This document shows, in pieces, positions 42,847 through 51,124 of a DNA stretch of 64,000 nt; position 1 is the first letter of the stretch, and each line of letters opens with the position of its first letter. The notes under the pieces were generated by a model that saw nothing but the letters and a program-made list of their open reading frames with translations, was not told where the DNA came from and did not search any database. A program made the translations under genes and the position numbers. The DNA comes from an uncultured Porphyromonadaceae bacterium (GTDB taxonomy: Bacteria; Bacteroidota; Bacteroidia; Bacteroidales; Muribaculaceae). The stretch is from positions 9,638-73,637 of the forward strand of contig CALKRW010000009.1 in NCBI GenBank assembly GCA_937989585.1. Direction: 5' to 3'.

Positions 42847-44946
42847 TCAGGAAATTCTTGACCAGTCTGCGGTCCGTGCCAAGGTAAGTTTGAGAGCGCG
42901 TGCGAATGGCGCATTCTCTGGAAGAACAAGGGCCGGATCCTCTTTCATGAGTATGTCTGCCTGGTCGCGTGCCAGTTGGATAATCTGTCCGTCTTTGGCT
43001 AGGTTGGCGATTCGCAGGTCAAAGGCTATGCCGCTTTGCATGGTGCCTTCGATATCACCGGGACCTCGCATCTTCATGTCGGCCTCGGCTATGACAAAAC
43101 CGTCTGTGGTCTGTGTCATGAGTTCGAGTCGCTTGCGTGTCTCTGCTGATATTTTATACTTGGTCATGAGTACACAGTAACTCTGGTCAGCACCACGGCC
43201 TACACGTCCACGCAACTGGTGAAGTTGTGACAGTCCGAAACGTTCGGCGTTCTCAATTATCATCACCGAGGCGTTGGGAACATTGACGCCGACTTCAATT
43301 ACGGTAGTGGCAACAAGAATACGTGCCTCGCCAGACACGAAAAGTCCCATCTGGTAGTCTTTTTCCTGAGGTTTCTGTTTGCCGTGTACAAAAGCGACCT
43401 TATACTGTGGGAATGTCTCACGAATCAGGTCATATCCTTCTTCAAGAGAACGAAGGTCGAGTTTGGCATTCTCTTCGATAAGGGGGTAGACTATGTAAGC
43501 CTGCCGTCCCTGTTTGAGCTGGTAGCCGAGTGCTTTGTAGACGTTGAAACGCTGCGGGTCGTACCGGAGCACGGTGGTGACCGGTTTTCGACCCGGTGGC
43601 AGTTCGTCAATGACAGAGACATCGAGATCTCCGTAAAGCGTCATTGCAAGTGTACGGGGAATGGGCGTTGCTGTCATAACAAGGACATGTGGCTGTAGCC
43701 GCTCATTCTTGGTCCATAGTCTCGCGCGTTGGGCGACACCAAAACGATGTTGTTCGTCTATGACTGCAAGCGCTAGATTTCTGAAAACAACAGTATCCTC
43801 GATAAGTGCGTGTGTGCCGACGAGAATATGTACCGAACCATCAAGAAGTCCTTCAAGAATTTCACGTCTTCGTTTGGCGCGTGTAGAGCCTGTGAGTAAC
43901 GCGACATTGACACCGATTGGCGCTACCATCTCGCGAAGTGTTTCGTAATGCTGCCCCGCGAGTATTTCGGTTGGTGCCATAAGACATGCCTGGGCGCCGT
44001 TGTCCATAGCCATCAGCATAGCCATCAGTGCGACGAGAGTTTTACCGGAACCAACATCTCCCTGAACGAGTCTGTTCATCTGGCGTCCGCTTGCACAGTC
44101 TTCTCGAATTTCGCGAATCACTCGCTTTTGCGCACCTGTCAAGGGAAATGGCAGGCATTCATTATAGAATCGGTTGAAGAATCGTCCGATATGTACGAAA
44201 CGCTGACCTTCGGATGCGGATTTGCGCCTAAGGTTGCGTCGTGTCATGTCTACCGCGATGTAGAAAAGTTCTTCAAATTTCAGTCTTAGACGTGCTCGCT
44301 GCAATGTCTCGTTATCCTTGGGATTGTGTATGGCAATGAGTGATTCACGGAGGTCAGCGAGTTTGAGTCTTTCTTTAACTTTTGGTGGTAAGGTGTCGCA
44401 GATTCGGGGATGAGTATCGAGGATAGTTTTGATCCATGTTGAAAACTGGCGAGAACCGATGCCTGAGTTTCTGAGTTTCTCTGTCAGCGGATAAACGCCA
44501 CGGAGACCGTTCTTGACGATTTTGGCATCGGCTGGATCGACTTCCGGATGTATCATCGACCATGTTCGCGTAGGTTCGAAGAAAGTGGGTTTCCCGAACA
44601 GTACGTATTCACTCCCCGGATTGTATGCCTCGCGAATTGATTTTATCCTATTGAACCATAATACCTCAATAGTACCGGTCCCGTCAGTAAAAAGGCCTAT
44701 AAGACGGCTCTTTGCCCCTTCTCCATGAATCGTAAAATTTATGAATCGCCCCTTTATCTGTACAACAGGCATTTCGCCGGAAAAATCGCGAATAGAGTAG
44801 ATCTTTGATCGGTCGACATAGTGTGTGGGAAAATGGCGTACAAGATCATAGGCAGACTTGATGCCAAGTTCCTTTCCAATGAGTTCGGCGCGTCGTGGAC
44901 CTATTCCCTTTACGAATTTTACATCTATGTCGCGAAGTGAAAGCAA
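42847..44946 (-). CDS. recG: ATP-dependent DNA helicase RecG
   Basis: RecG remodels stalled replication forks and branched recombination intermediates. The 699-residue protein has an N-terminal wedge/OB domain (residues about 1-150; KGIGPRRAELIGKELG, FPTHYVDRS), the Walker A QGDVGSGKTLVALMAM, DEQHRFGVAQR, the TATPIPRTLAMTLYGDLDVS motif, and the helicase C-domain with QLRGRVGRG. The TRG-like region follows. Length is normal. It lies 18 nt after ispD in the same orientation. Confidence 0.97.
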   Translation of the reverse strand: MLSLRDIDVKFVKGIGPRRAELIGKELGIKSAYDLVRHFPTHYVDRSKIYSIRDFSGEMPVVQIKGRFINFTIHGEGAKSRLIGLFTDGTGTIEVLWFNRIKSIREAYNPGSEYVLFGKPTFFEPTRTWSMIHPEVDPADAKIVKNGLRGVYPLTEKLRNSGIGSRQFSTWIKTILDTHPRICDTLPPKVKERLKLADLRESLIAIHNPKDNETLQRARLRLKFEELFYIAVDMTRRNLRRKSASEGQRFVHIGRFFNRFYNECLPFPLTGAQKRVIREIREDCASGRQMNRLVQGDVGSGKTLVALMAMLMAMDNGAQACLMAPTEILAGQHYETLREMVAPIGVNVALLTGSTRAKRRREILEGLLDGSVHILVGTHALIEDTVVFRNLALAVIDEQHRFGVAQRARLWTKNERLQPHVLVMTATPIPRTLAMTLYGDLDVSVIDELPPGRKPVTTVLRYDPQRFNVYKALGYQLKQGRQAYIVYPLIEENAKLDLRSLEEGYDLIRETFPQYKVAFVHGKQKPQEKDYQMGLFVSGEARILVATTVIEVGVNVPNASVMIIENAERFGLSQLHQLRGRVGRGADQSYCVLMTKYKISAETRKRLELMTQTTDGFVIAEADMKMRGPGDIEGTMQSGIAFDLRIANLAKDGQIIQLARDQADILMKEDPALVLPENAPFARALKLTLARTADWSRIS

Positions 44947-44964
44947 TGCTTGAGAATTGTGGTG

Positions 44965-45642
44965 TTAGTTTTGTTTATTATTGATTATTGCCTCGGCAAT
45001 CGCAAGATCAATCGGGTGGGTTATCTTGATGTTTGAAGGATCTCCCTCTACCAGTGAGACTGAATGTCCGTCGGCTTCCACGACAGAGGCGTCATCCGTA
45101 AATTCAGGGATGTAGTCAGCCGAATATGCCTTAAGGAGAATATCGGCGCGAAATGCCTGCGGGGTCTCAACGGCCCTGTATTCTGCGCGGTCTACAGCCT
45201 TGTTTGTCCCGTCGGGATAAATCCGGCGCAGCGAGTCGGTGACAGCAACGGTCGGAACAGCACTGCCGTAACGGAGAGTCGAGTCGATTAGCCTCTGACA
45301 CATCTTATAGGTGACAAAAGGTCTTGCACCGTCATGCACCATGATAATATCGTCGTGCTCGGTCTGAAGTGACATGAGGCCGTTCTTGATTGAATGGAAA
45401 CGCGTGTCTCCACCTGTGACAACCTGGGGAGATACGAAATCGTACTGATTGCAAAGTTTACGCCATAAATCCTGTGCGTCTTTGCTTAGGGTAAGAACGA
45501 TATTTGCGTCCGGCATGGCCTCTGCCACTGATTCGATAGTGTGCATAAGCACGGGGCGCCCCGCAAGCAGGCAGAACTGCTTTGGCAGGGGCGCCCCGAA
45601 ACGCGAGCCTGAGCCCGCCGCGGTAATTATGACGTGGAGCAT
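44965..45642 (-). CDS. ispD: 2-C-methyl-D-erythritol 4-phosphate cytidylyltransferase
   Basis: IspD adds CMP to methylerythritol phosphate in the MEP route to isoprenoids, including the undecaprenyl lipid recycled by UppP. The 225-residue protein starts with the nucleotide-binding ITAAGSGSRFGAPLPKQF; VMHTIESV, MVHDGARPFVT and AVTDSLRRI with VETPQAFR follow, all IspD signatures. Its ATG overlaps the glyA stop (45640-45644, ATGA), so it is translationally coupled to glyA. Length is standard. Confidence 0.96.
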   Translation of the reverse strand: MLHVIITAAGSGSRFGAPLPKQFCLLAGRPVLMHTIESVAEAMPDANIVLTLSKDAQDLWRKLCNQYDFVSPQVVTGGDTRFHSIKNGLMSLQTEHDDIIMVHDGARPFVTYKMCQRLIDSTLRYGSAVPTVAVTDSLRRIYPDGTNKAVDRAEYRAVETPQAFRADILLKAYSADYIPEFTDDASVVEADGHSVSLVEGDPSNIKITHPIDLAIAEAIINNKQN

Positions 45643-46922
45643 CAGTATGCGAAGATGGGGTAGTTGGCCATGGTGGCGTTTACCTTCTCGCGTACCGATT
45701 TGATTACAGCCTCACTCTCGGGATTTGAGAGTACGGTGTCGATCATTTCGGCGATTTCGCCCATCATCTCCTCTTTGGCACCGCGGGTAGTGATGGCCGG
45801 CGTGCCCAGACGTATGCCTGATGTCTGGAATGGTGAGCGGGAGTCGAAAGGCACCATGTTTTTATTCGCGGTTATGTCAGCGTCTACAAGAACTTTCTCA
45901 GCGACCTTACCTGTGAGTTCGGGGAACTTTGAGCGGAGGTCAACAAGTATGCAGTGGTTGTCGGTACCGCCTGAAACGATGTTGTATCCCTTGTCCATAA
46001 GTGCGGCGGCGAGAGCGCGTGAGTTTTTGAGGACCTGAGTCTGGTAGTCCTTGTACGATGGCTGAAGTGCCTCATGGAAGGCAACGGCTTTGCCGGCTAT
46101 GACATGCTCGAGCGGACCTCCCTGGACACCTGGGAAGACGGCCGAGTCAAGCAACTGTGACATCTTCTTGACTATGCCCTTGGGTGTTGTCTTTCCCCAA
46201 GGATTATCGAAGTCTTTGCCCATGAGGATGATGCCGCCGCGGGGACCGCGGAGAGTCTTGTGTGTAGTTGAGGTGACGATGTGAGCGTATTTCACGGGAT
46301 TGTCGAGAAGTCCTGCGGCGATGAGACCTGCGGGGTGGGCCATATCGACCATGAATATTGCGCCTATCTCGTCTGCAAGCCGGCGCATGCGTGCGTAATC
46401 CCATTCGCGGGAGTAAGCCGAGGCTCCGCCGATTATAAGTCTGGGACGCTCGCGGCGTGCGACTTCTTCCATCTGCTCATAGTCGATGCGGCCTGTCTCT
46501 GCCGAGACGTTATACTCGAGTGCCTGGAACACTAGTCCCGAGAAATTCACTGGGCTGCCGTGCGACAGGTGCCCTCCGTGCGACAGGTTGAGACCGAGGA
46601 ATTTGTCGCCTGGTTTAAGGCATGCCATGAAGACTGCCATATTGGCCTGTGCGCCCGAATGAGGCTGGACGTTGGCATATTCGGCGCCGAAAATTTTCTT
46701 GACGCGGTCGATGGCAAGTTGTTCGGCCATGTCGACTATCTGGCAGCCGCCGTAGTAGCGGTGGCCGGGATAGCCTTCGGCATATTTGTTGGTGAGGCAT
46801 GAGCCCATTGCCTGCATGACTTCGTCGCTGACGAAGTTCTCGGATGCGATAAGTTCGATGCCCTTGAGCTGACGCTGATGCTCAAGATTGATGATGTCGA
46901 AAATTGCGTTGTCGCGTTCCAT
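45642..46922 (-). CDS. glyA: Serine hydroxymethyltransferase
   Basis: GlyA converts serine and tetrahydrofolate to glycine and 5,10-methylene-THF, the main source of one-carbon units. The 426-residue PLP enzyme shows LIASENFVSDEVMQAMGS, YAEGYPGHRYYGGC, QPHSGAQANMAVF, the PLP lysine in TSTTHKTLRGPRGG, and TSGIRLGTPAITTRG near the C-terminus. Length is typical. It overlaps ispD by three bases and follows queA by 36 nt. Confidence 0.98.
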   Translation of the reverse strand: MERDNAIFDIINLEHQRQLKGIELIASENFVSDEVMQAMGSCLTNKYAEGYPGHRYYGGCQIVDMAEQLAIDRVKKIFGAEYANVQPHSGAQANMAVFMACLKPGDKFLGLNLSHGGHLSHGSPVNFSGLVFQALEYNVSAETGRIDYEQMEEVARRERPRLIIGGASAYSREWDYARMRRLADEIGAIFMVDMAHPAGLIAAGLLDNPVKYAHIVTSTTHKTLRGPRGGIILMGKDFDNPWGKTTPKGIVKKMSQLLDSAVFPGVQGGPLEHVIAGKAVAFHEALQPSYKDYQTQVLKNSRALAAALMDKGYNIVSGGTDNHCILVDLRSKFPELTGKVAEKVLVDADITANKNMVPFDSRSPFQTSGIRLGTPAITTRGAKEEMMGEIAEMIDTVLSNPESEAVIKSVREKVNATMANYPIFAY

Positions 46923-46958
46923 AAAAGATTGTGGATTGATTATGATTGGTTATTGTTT

Positions 46959-48011
46959 TCAGTCAATGACGAGCATTGCATCGCCATAGGCACCGAAACG
47001 GTAGCCTTCCTTGACGGCAGTCTCGTAAGCGGACATTATTAGATCGTAGCCACCGAATGCCGCCACCATCATGAGCATTGTGGAGTAGGGGAGGTGGAAG
47101 TTTGTGACCATTGATGTCGTGACGGTGAAATCATATGGGGGGAAGATAAATTTGTTGGTCCAGCCGTCGTGGAGTTTCAGGTGTCCTCCCATTGTTACGG
47201 CGGTGGCTAATGCGCGGAGCGTGGAGGTGCCCACGGCACACACCTGCCGTCCGTTGTCCTTGGCATGGTTGACGGTGTCGATGAGTTTCTGGTCGACAAC
47301 CATCTGCTCGGAGTCCATGCGGTGCTTGGTGAGGTCTTCTACATCAATCTCGCGGAAGGAGCCAAGTCCGCAGTGCAGTGTCAGGAACGCCTCTTCGACG
47401 CCTTTTATTTCCAGTCTCTTCATGAGTTCGCGTGAGAAGTGCATGCCTGCGGCCGGGGCGACAACGGCACCTTCCTTGCAGGCGTAGATGGTCTGGTATT
47501 GCTCTGCGTCCTCCGGTTCGGCCTCGCGCTGGATGTATTGGGGCAGCGGGGTGAGCCCAAGATTGTAGAGCGCCTGCTTGAACTCGTCGTGTGGACCGTC
47601 GTAGAGGAAACGGAGTGTGCGTCCCCGCGATGTCGTGTTGTCGATAACCTCGGCGACCATGGACTGGTCTTCACCGAAATACAGTTTGTTGCCGATGCGG
47701 ATTTTTCGTGCGGGTTCTACAAGGACGTCCCAGAGTTTGTTGTCGGAGTTGAGTTCGCGCAGCAGGAATACCTCGATGCGTGCTCCGGTTTTTTCCTTCT
47801 GGCCGTATAGTCGGGCGGGAAAGACGCGTGTGTCGTTGAAGACCATTACGTCCCCGGCGTTGAAATAATCAATGATATCTTTGAATATGCGGTGCTCGAT
47901 GAGTCCTGACCGACGGTGTACGACCATCAGGCGTGCATTGTCGCGTTCCTTGTTTGGATGCTGTGCAATGAGTTCTTCGGGTAGATTGAATTTGAATTGC
48001 GATAATTTCAT
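46959..48011 (-). CDS. queA: tRNA preQ1(34) S-adenosylmethionine ribosyltransferase-isomerase
   Basis: QueA moves the ribosyl part of SAM to preQ1 in tRNA and makes epoxyqueuosine. The 350-residue protein begins MKLSQFKFNLPEELIAQHP, and shows NDTRVFPARLYGQKE, VAPAAGMHFSRELM, LHCGLGSFREIDVEDL, VGTSTLRALA and TNFHLPYSTMLMMVAAFGG, all QueA hallmarks. Length is standard. It lies in the conserved truB-queA order, 87 bp after truB. Confidence 0.97.
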   Translation of the reverse strand: MKLSQFKFNLPEELIAQHPNKERDNARLMVVHRRSGLIEHRIFKDIIDYFNAGDVMVFNDTRVFPARLYGQKEKTGARIEVFLLRELNSDNKLWDVLVEPARKIRIGNKLYFGEDQSMVAEVIDNTTSRGRTLRFLYDGPHDEFKQALYNLGLTPLPQYIQREAEPEDAEQYQTIYACKEGAVVAPAAGMHFSRELMKRLEIKGVEEAFLTLHCGLGSFREIDVEDLTKHRMDSEQMVVDQKLIDTVNHAKDNGRQVCAVGTSTLRALATAVTMGGHLKLHDGWTNKFIFPPYDFTVTTSMVTNFHLPYSTMLMMVAAFGGYDLIMSAYETAVKEGYRFGAYGDAMLVID

Positions 48012-48098
48012 ATTCTGTATTTCGATTGATTTTATTTTGCGGAAGGGTTAAGTACTGTGTGTCGTTTTAGTTGTAAGGTAAATTTATAGGGATGATTC

Positions 48099-48809
48099 TC
48101 AGTCTTTGGCTTCGGGCATCTCGACGGGCGCCTCGGCTATGAGACGGGCAAGATCGTGGGGCGGGAGGCACTGGTCGAGTGTGACGTTCCCGACGCGCGT
48201 ACGTTTAAGTGCCGTCAGATGGGCGCCGGATCCGAGTGCCTGCCCGATGTCGCGTGCCAGAGCGCGGATGTATGTTCCTTTTGAGCATACAACCCGGATA
48301 GTCATGCTCTCGGGCGAGTAATCAATGAGTTCTATCTCATCGATTACAAGTGTCTTGGCCTTTAGTTCGGGTTCTTCACCTTTGCGGGCCATGTCGTAGG
48401 CGCGAACTCCGCCAATTTTGCATGCAGAGTATGCGGGCGGAATCTGATGTATCTCGCCGATGAATTTCTTAAGTGTTTCCTCGACCAGTTCGCGTGTTAT
48501 GTGGTCGGTGGGGTAGAAGGCGTCAACCTCTGTCTCCAGGTCAAACGAAGGGGTGGTGGCGCCCAGGCGCAGGGTGGCGATATATTCTTTAACACCTGAC
48601 TGAAGGCTGTCAATCAGTTTTGTCGATTTTCCGGTGCATACTATCATTACGCCTGTTGCCAGAGGATCCAGTGTCCCGGCGTGACCCACCTTGATTTTCT
48701 TGACCTTGATACGGCGGTATATGGCGCCACGAACGCGTTTTACGGCATCGAACGATGTCCAGCCGAGAGGTTTGTCTAGATATAGAATTTCTCCGTCGAT
48801 AAAGTTCAT
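48099..48809 (-). CDS. truB: tRNA pseudouridine(55) synthase
   Basis: TruB makes the pseudouridine of the T-loop in all tRNAs. The 236-residue protein starts with GEILYLDKPLGWTSFDAVKRVR and carries the catalytic aspartate D48 in VGHAGTLDPLATGV. The later TruB blocks follow: PPAYSACKIGGVRAYDMARKG and CSKGTYIRALARDIG. Length is typical of Bacteroidetes TruB. It follows uppP by 31 nt and precedes queA. Confidence 0.97.
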   Translation of the reverse strand: MNFIDGEILYLDKPLGWTSFDAVKRVRGAIYRRIKVKKIKVGHAGTLDPLATGVMIVCTGKSTKLIDSLQSGVKEYIATLRLGATTPSFDLETEVDAFYPTDHITRELVEETLKKFIGEIHQIPPAYSACKIGGVRAYDMARKGEEPELKAKTLVIDEIELIDYSPESMTIRVVCSKGTYIRALARDIGQALGSGAHLTALKRTRVGNVTLDQCLPPHDLARLIAEAPVEMPEAKD

Positions 48810-48840
48810 TGAGCAGAATTGTGCTGTTCGCTACGGTTTG

Positions 48841-49677
48841 TTATTGGAAAATCAGGCAGAGGACTCCTACGATTGCGCAGTAGACGGCGAACCATACGAG
48901 TTTGCCGCGCTTGACTATGTCGAGCATCCATTTGCAGGCGAGGCATCCCACGATGAACGAAGCCAGGAAACCGACAGCCATCGGCAGGAAGCCGACACTG
49001 TTGTCGAAACCTCCGTCCTTGATGCCTTTCACTACGTCAAGCATGGCCTGTCCGAGTATGGGGATAATCACCATCAGGAATGAGAAGCGTGCGACCTGCT
49101 CGCGTTTGTCGCCGAGGACAATGCCGGTGGCGATGGTCGAGCCTGAGCGGCTGAGGCCCGGCAGGACAGCCACGGCCTGTGCGCAGCCGATGACGAAAGC
49201 GTCCACGAAGGTGATGTTACGTCCTACGTTGGCCGAGCCGACGGTCCCGCGGGTTGCGATCAGGCGGCGTGTGCGGCTGTAGTAGGCGAAGGCGAGCAAT
49301 GCAGCCGTAACCAGCAGGCAGATTCCGACAACGGTGAGGTTGTGGCCGTAGAATGATTCGATTTTATCCTTGAAGAACACGCCTACGATTCCGATGGGAA
49401 TACACGAGACGATGATTTTCCAGACAAGAGTGGTGTTCTCGTCACGCTTCAGGGTGAAGAACGATGTGCACATGCCCGAGAACTCGCGCCATAGGATGAC
49501 GATGGTGGAGAGAACGGTGGCGACGTGCAGGGTTACATCGAACTGCAGGGAATCGGCACCCGAAAGGTCGAGGCCGAGCATGCTCTGTGTTATCTCGAGA
49601 TGCCCCGACGAGGAGATGGGCAGATATTCGGCGAGTCCCTGGACTATGCCGAGAAAAAGGGCTTGAATCCAGTCCAT
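48841..49677 (-). CDS. uppP: Undecaprenyl-diphosphatase UppP/BacA
   Basis: UppP removes a phosphate from undecaprenyl pyrophosphate so the carrier lipid can be reused for peptidoglycan and surface glycans; it also gives tolerance to bacitracin. The 278-residue membrane protein has about eight helices and the two family motifs: GLAEYLPISSSGHLEI near the N-terminus and LPGLSRSGSTIATGI near residue 170. Length is standard. Its start is 3 nt after the DUF3098 stop. Confidence 0.97.
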   Translation of the reverse strand: MDWIQALFLGIVQGLAEYLPISSSGHLEITQSMLGLDLSGADSLQFDVTLHVATVLSTIVILWREFSGMCTSFFTLKRDENTTLVWKIIVSCIPIGIVGVFFKDKIESFYGHNLTVVGICLLVTAALLAFAYYSRTRRLIATRGTVGSANVGRNITFVDAFVIGCAQAVAVLPGLSRSGSTIATGIVLGDKREQVARFSFLMVIIPILGQAMLDVVKGIKDGGFDNSVGFLPMAVGFLASFIVGCLACKWMLDIVKRGKLVWFAVYCAIVGVLCLIFQ

Positions 49678-49680
49678 GCG

Positions 49681-50025
49681 TCAGAGTTTATTGTTTTCTT
49701 CGGAGTCGTGTGACTCGGGTTCGTCATGTTGTTTTTTGTCTTTACAGAAAGCGGAGGGGCTGACGATTATGGCGACGGCCATAAGCACGAAACCCAGGAA
49801 GGCGATAAGCGGACCGACCACGATGCGGCGTGTCGAGAAGATGTCGGGATTGAATTCGTCTGTTGTCGATGGGGCTCCGAGCATCAGCAGGAAGCCGAGG
49901 ACTATCATTACGCCTGCTACGGCCATGCCGATGAAGTTCCGGCGCCCGAGAGCGCGTTGAGAGGCGCTTTCTTTGGCAAGAACGTCGGCTTTGGGTGTGA
50001 CGTATGATTTCTTTTGTTGAACCAT
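49681..50025 (-). CDS. DUF3098 inner-membrane protein
   Basis: This 114-residue protein matches the DUF3098 pattern: FIGMAVAGVMIVLGFLLM, a short polar GAPSTTDEFNPDIFSTRRI loop, and VVGPLIAFLGFVLMAVAII. Two membrane helices (about residues 31-48 and 71-92) flank the loop, and the C-terminus is charged. Its function is not known. The gene sits between ftsX and uppP in a gene order conserved across Bacteroidetes, which suggests a link to division or envelope growth. Confidence 0.9.
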   Translation of the reverse strand: MVQQKKSYVTPKADVLAKESASQRALGRRNFIGMAVAGVMIVLGFLLMLGAPSTTDEFNPDIFSTRRIVVGPLIAFLGFVLMAVAIIVSPSAFCKDKKQHDEPESHDSEENNKL

Positions 50026-50091
50026 TGTTCTTGAGATTATATTTAATGTACCTTAGAAAATTATACTTGTGCGGGATATGGGGGTTGAATT

Positions 50092-50967
50092 TTATTTCTT
50101 GAAGAGTTGGTCGTAACGCTTGTTCAGGTAACTGGTTGCGGCGAAATAGGCTGTCAGCGCGCAGATAAGCACGCCTGACAGAACCAGCCCGGTGAAGATG
50201 ACAGACATCTGGAAGGTGGTGACGTTAGCCGCAAGTTCCGGCTCGGCGGAGAGGACATAGGCATAAAGGCCACCGAGGATGGCATCGGCCACGATGCCGG
50301 CAATCAGTCCGCAGGATGCACCGGCCTTGACGAATGGCGCGCGTATGAAACTGCGTTTTGCGCCAACAAGTGTCATCGTGTGGATTATGAATCGGCGTCC
50401 GTATATGGATAGCGAAACCGTATTGTTGATCAGTACTATCGAGATGACAAGTAGCGCCAGGGCGACACAGCCGATTATCAGCGAGACCTTTCCGAGCGAG
50501 CGGTCAACGTCGGTGGCGACATTGACGGGAGCCTGTACGTCCTCGACCACTGGAATGGCCTTGATGGCGGCGACGGCCTTGGCCACAGAGTCCGGGTTGG
50601 AATATTCCGGGGCAAGCCGGACGTCGAATTCCGCGCTGTATGGATTCTCGTCAAGCAGCATGAAGGCGCTGTCGCCCAGGAGTTGCGATTCTGCGGCGAG
50701 GACCTCCTCAGCGCTTGTGTATGTGAACTTGGTGCAGTATGGGGCCTTGGTCAGAGCCTGCTTCACCGGATTGATGTCGTAGTCGCTAAGTCCGGCAGGG
50801 ACAGTGACGGTAAGCGTCATTGACGAACGTACGTTCTCAATGGCATTCCTTGCGCCCGTGAAAACCAGGGCTAGAGAACCTAACAGTATGAGTACCAGCG
50901 TGACACTGACCACAGAGGATAACTGTGACCCGAGGGTCGATATCTTAGCCGATTTCTTGTCTTTCAT
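50092..50967 (-). CDS. ftsX: Cell-division permease FtsX
   Basis: FtsX is the membrane half of the FtsEX ABC-like complex that turns on peptidoglycan hydrolases at the division site. The 291-residue protein has a first helix (about residues 16-38), a periplasmic extracellular domain (about 45-165; SYTVTV-like strand TLTVTVPAGLSDYDINPVK, EDVQAPVNVATDVD), then three helices (about 168-190, 215-240, 258-280). No ftsE lies beside it; in Bacteroidetes ftsE is usually encoded elsewhere. It is followed by DUF3098, uppP, truB and queA. Confidence 0.93.
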   Translation of the reverse strand: MKDKKSAKISTLGSQLSSVVSVTLVLILLGSLALVFTGARNAIENVRSSMTLTVTVPAGLSDYDINPVKQALTKAPYCTKFTYTSAEEVLAAESQLLGDSAFMLLDENPYSAEFDVRLAPEYSNPDSVAKAVAAIKAIPVVEDVQAPVNVATDVDRSLGKVSLIIGCVALALLVISIVLINNTVSLSIYGRRFIIHTMTLVGAKRSFIRAPFVKAGASCGLIAGIVADAILGGLYAYVLSAEPELAANVTTFQMSVIFTGLVLSGVLICALTAYFAATSYLNKRYDQLFKK

Positions 50968-51124
50968 TATGAAAATATAGCAATGAGGAGAAGTTACCCC
51001 AAATTTCGTGCAAAATTAATACATCTCGGGGCGTTTGTCAATAGTTTGGCCTTGAAAAATTTAGAAAAATGTGGGAATCCTCAGTAAATCGTCGGAAAAC
51101 CTTAAAATCCTCAATCTACAGTCT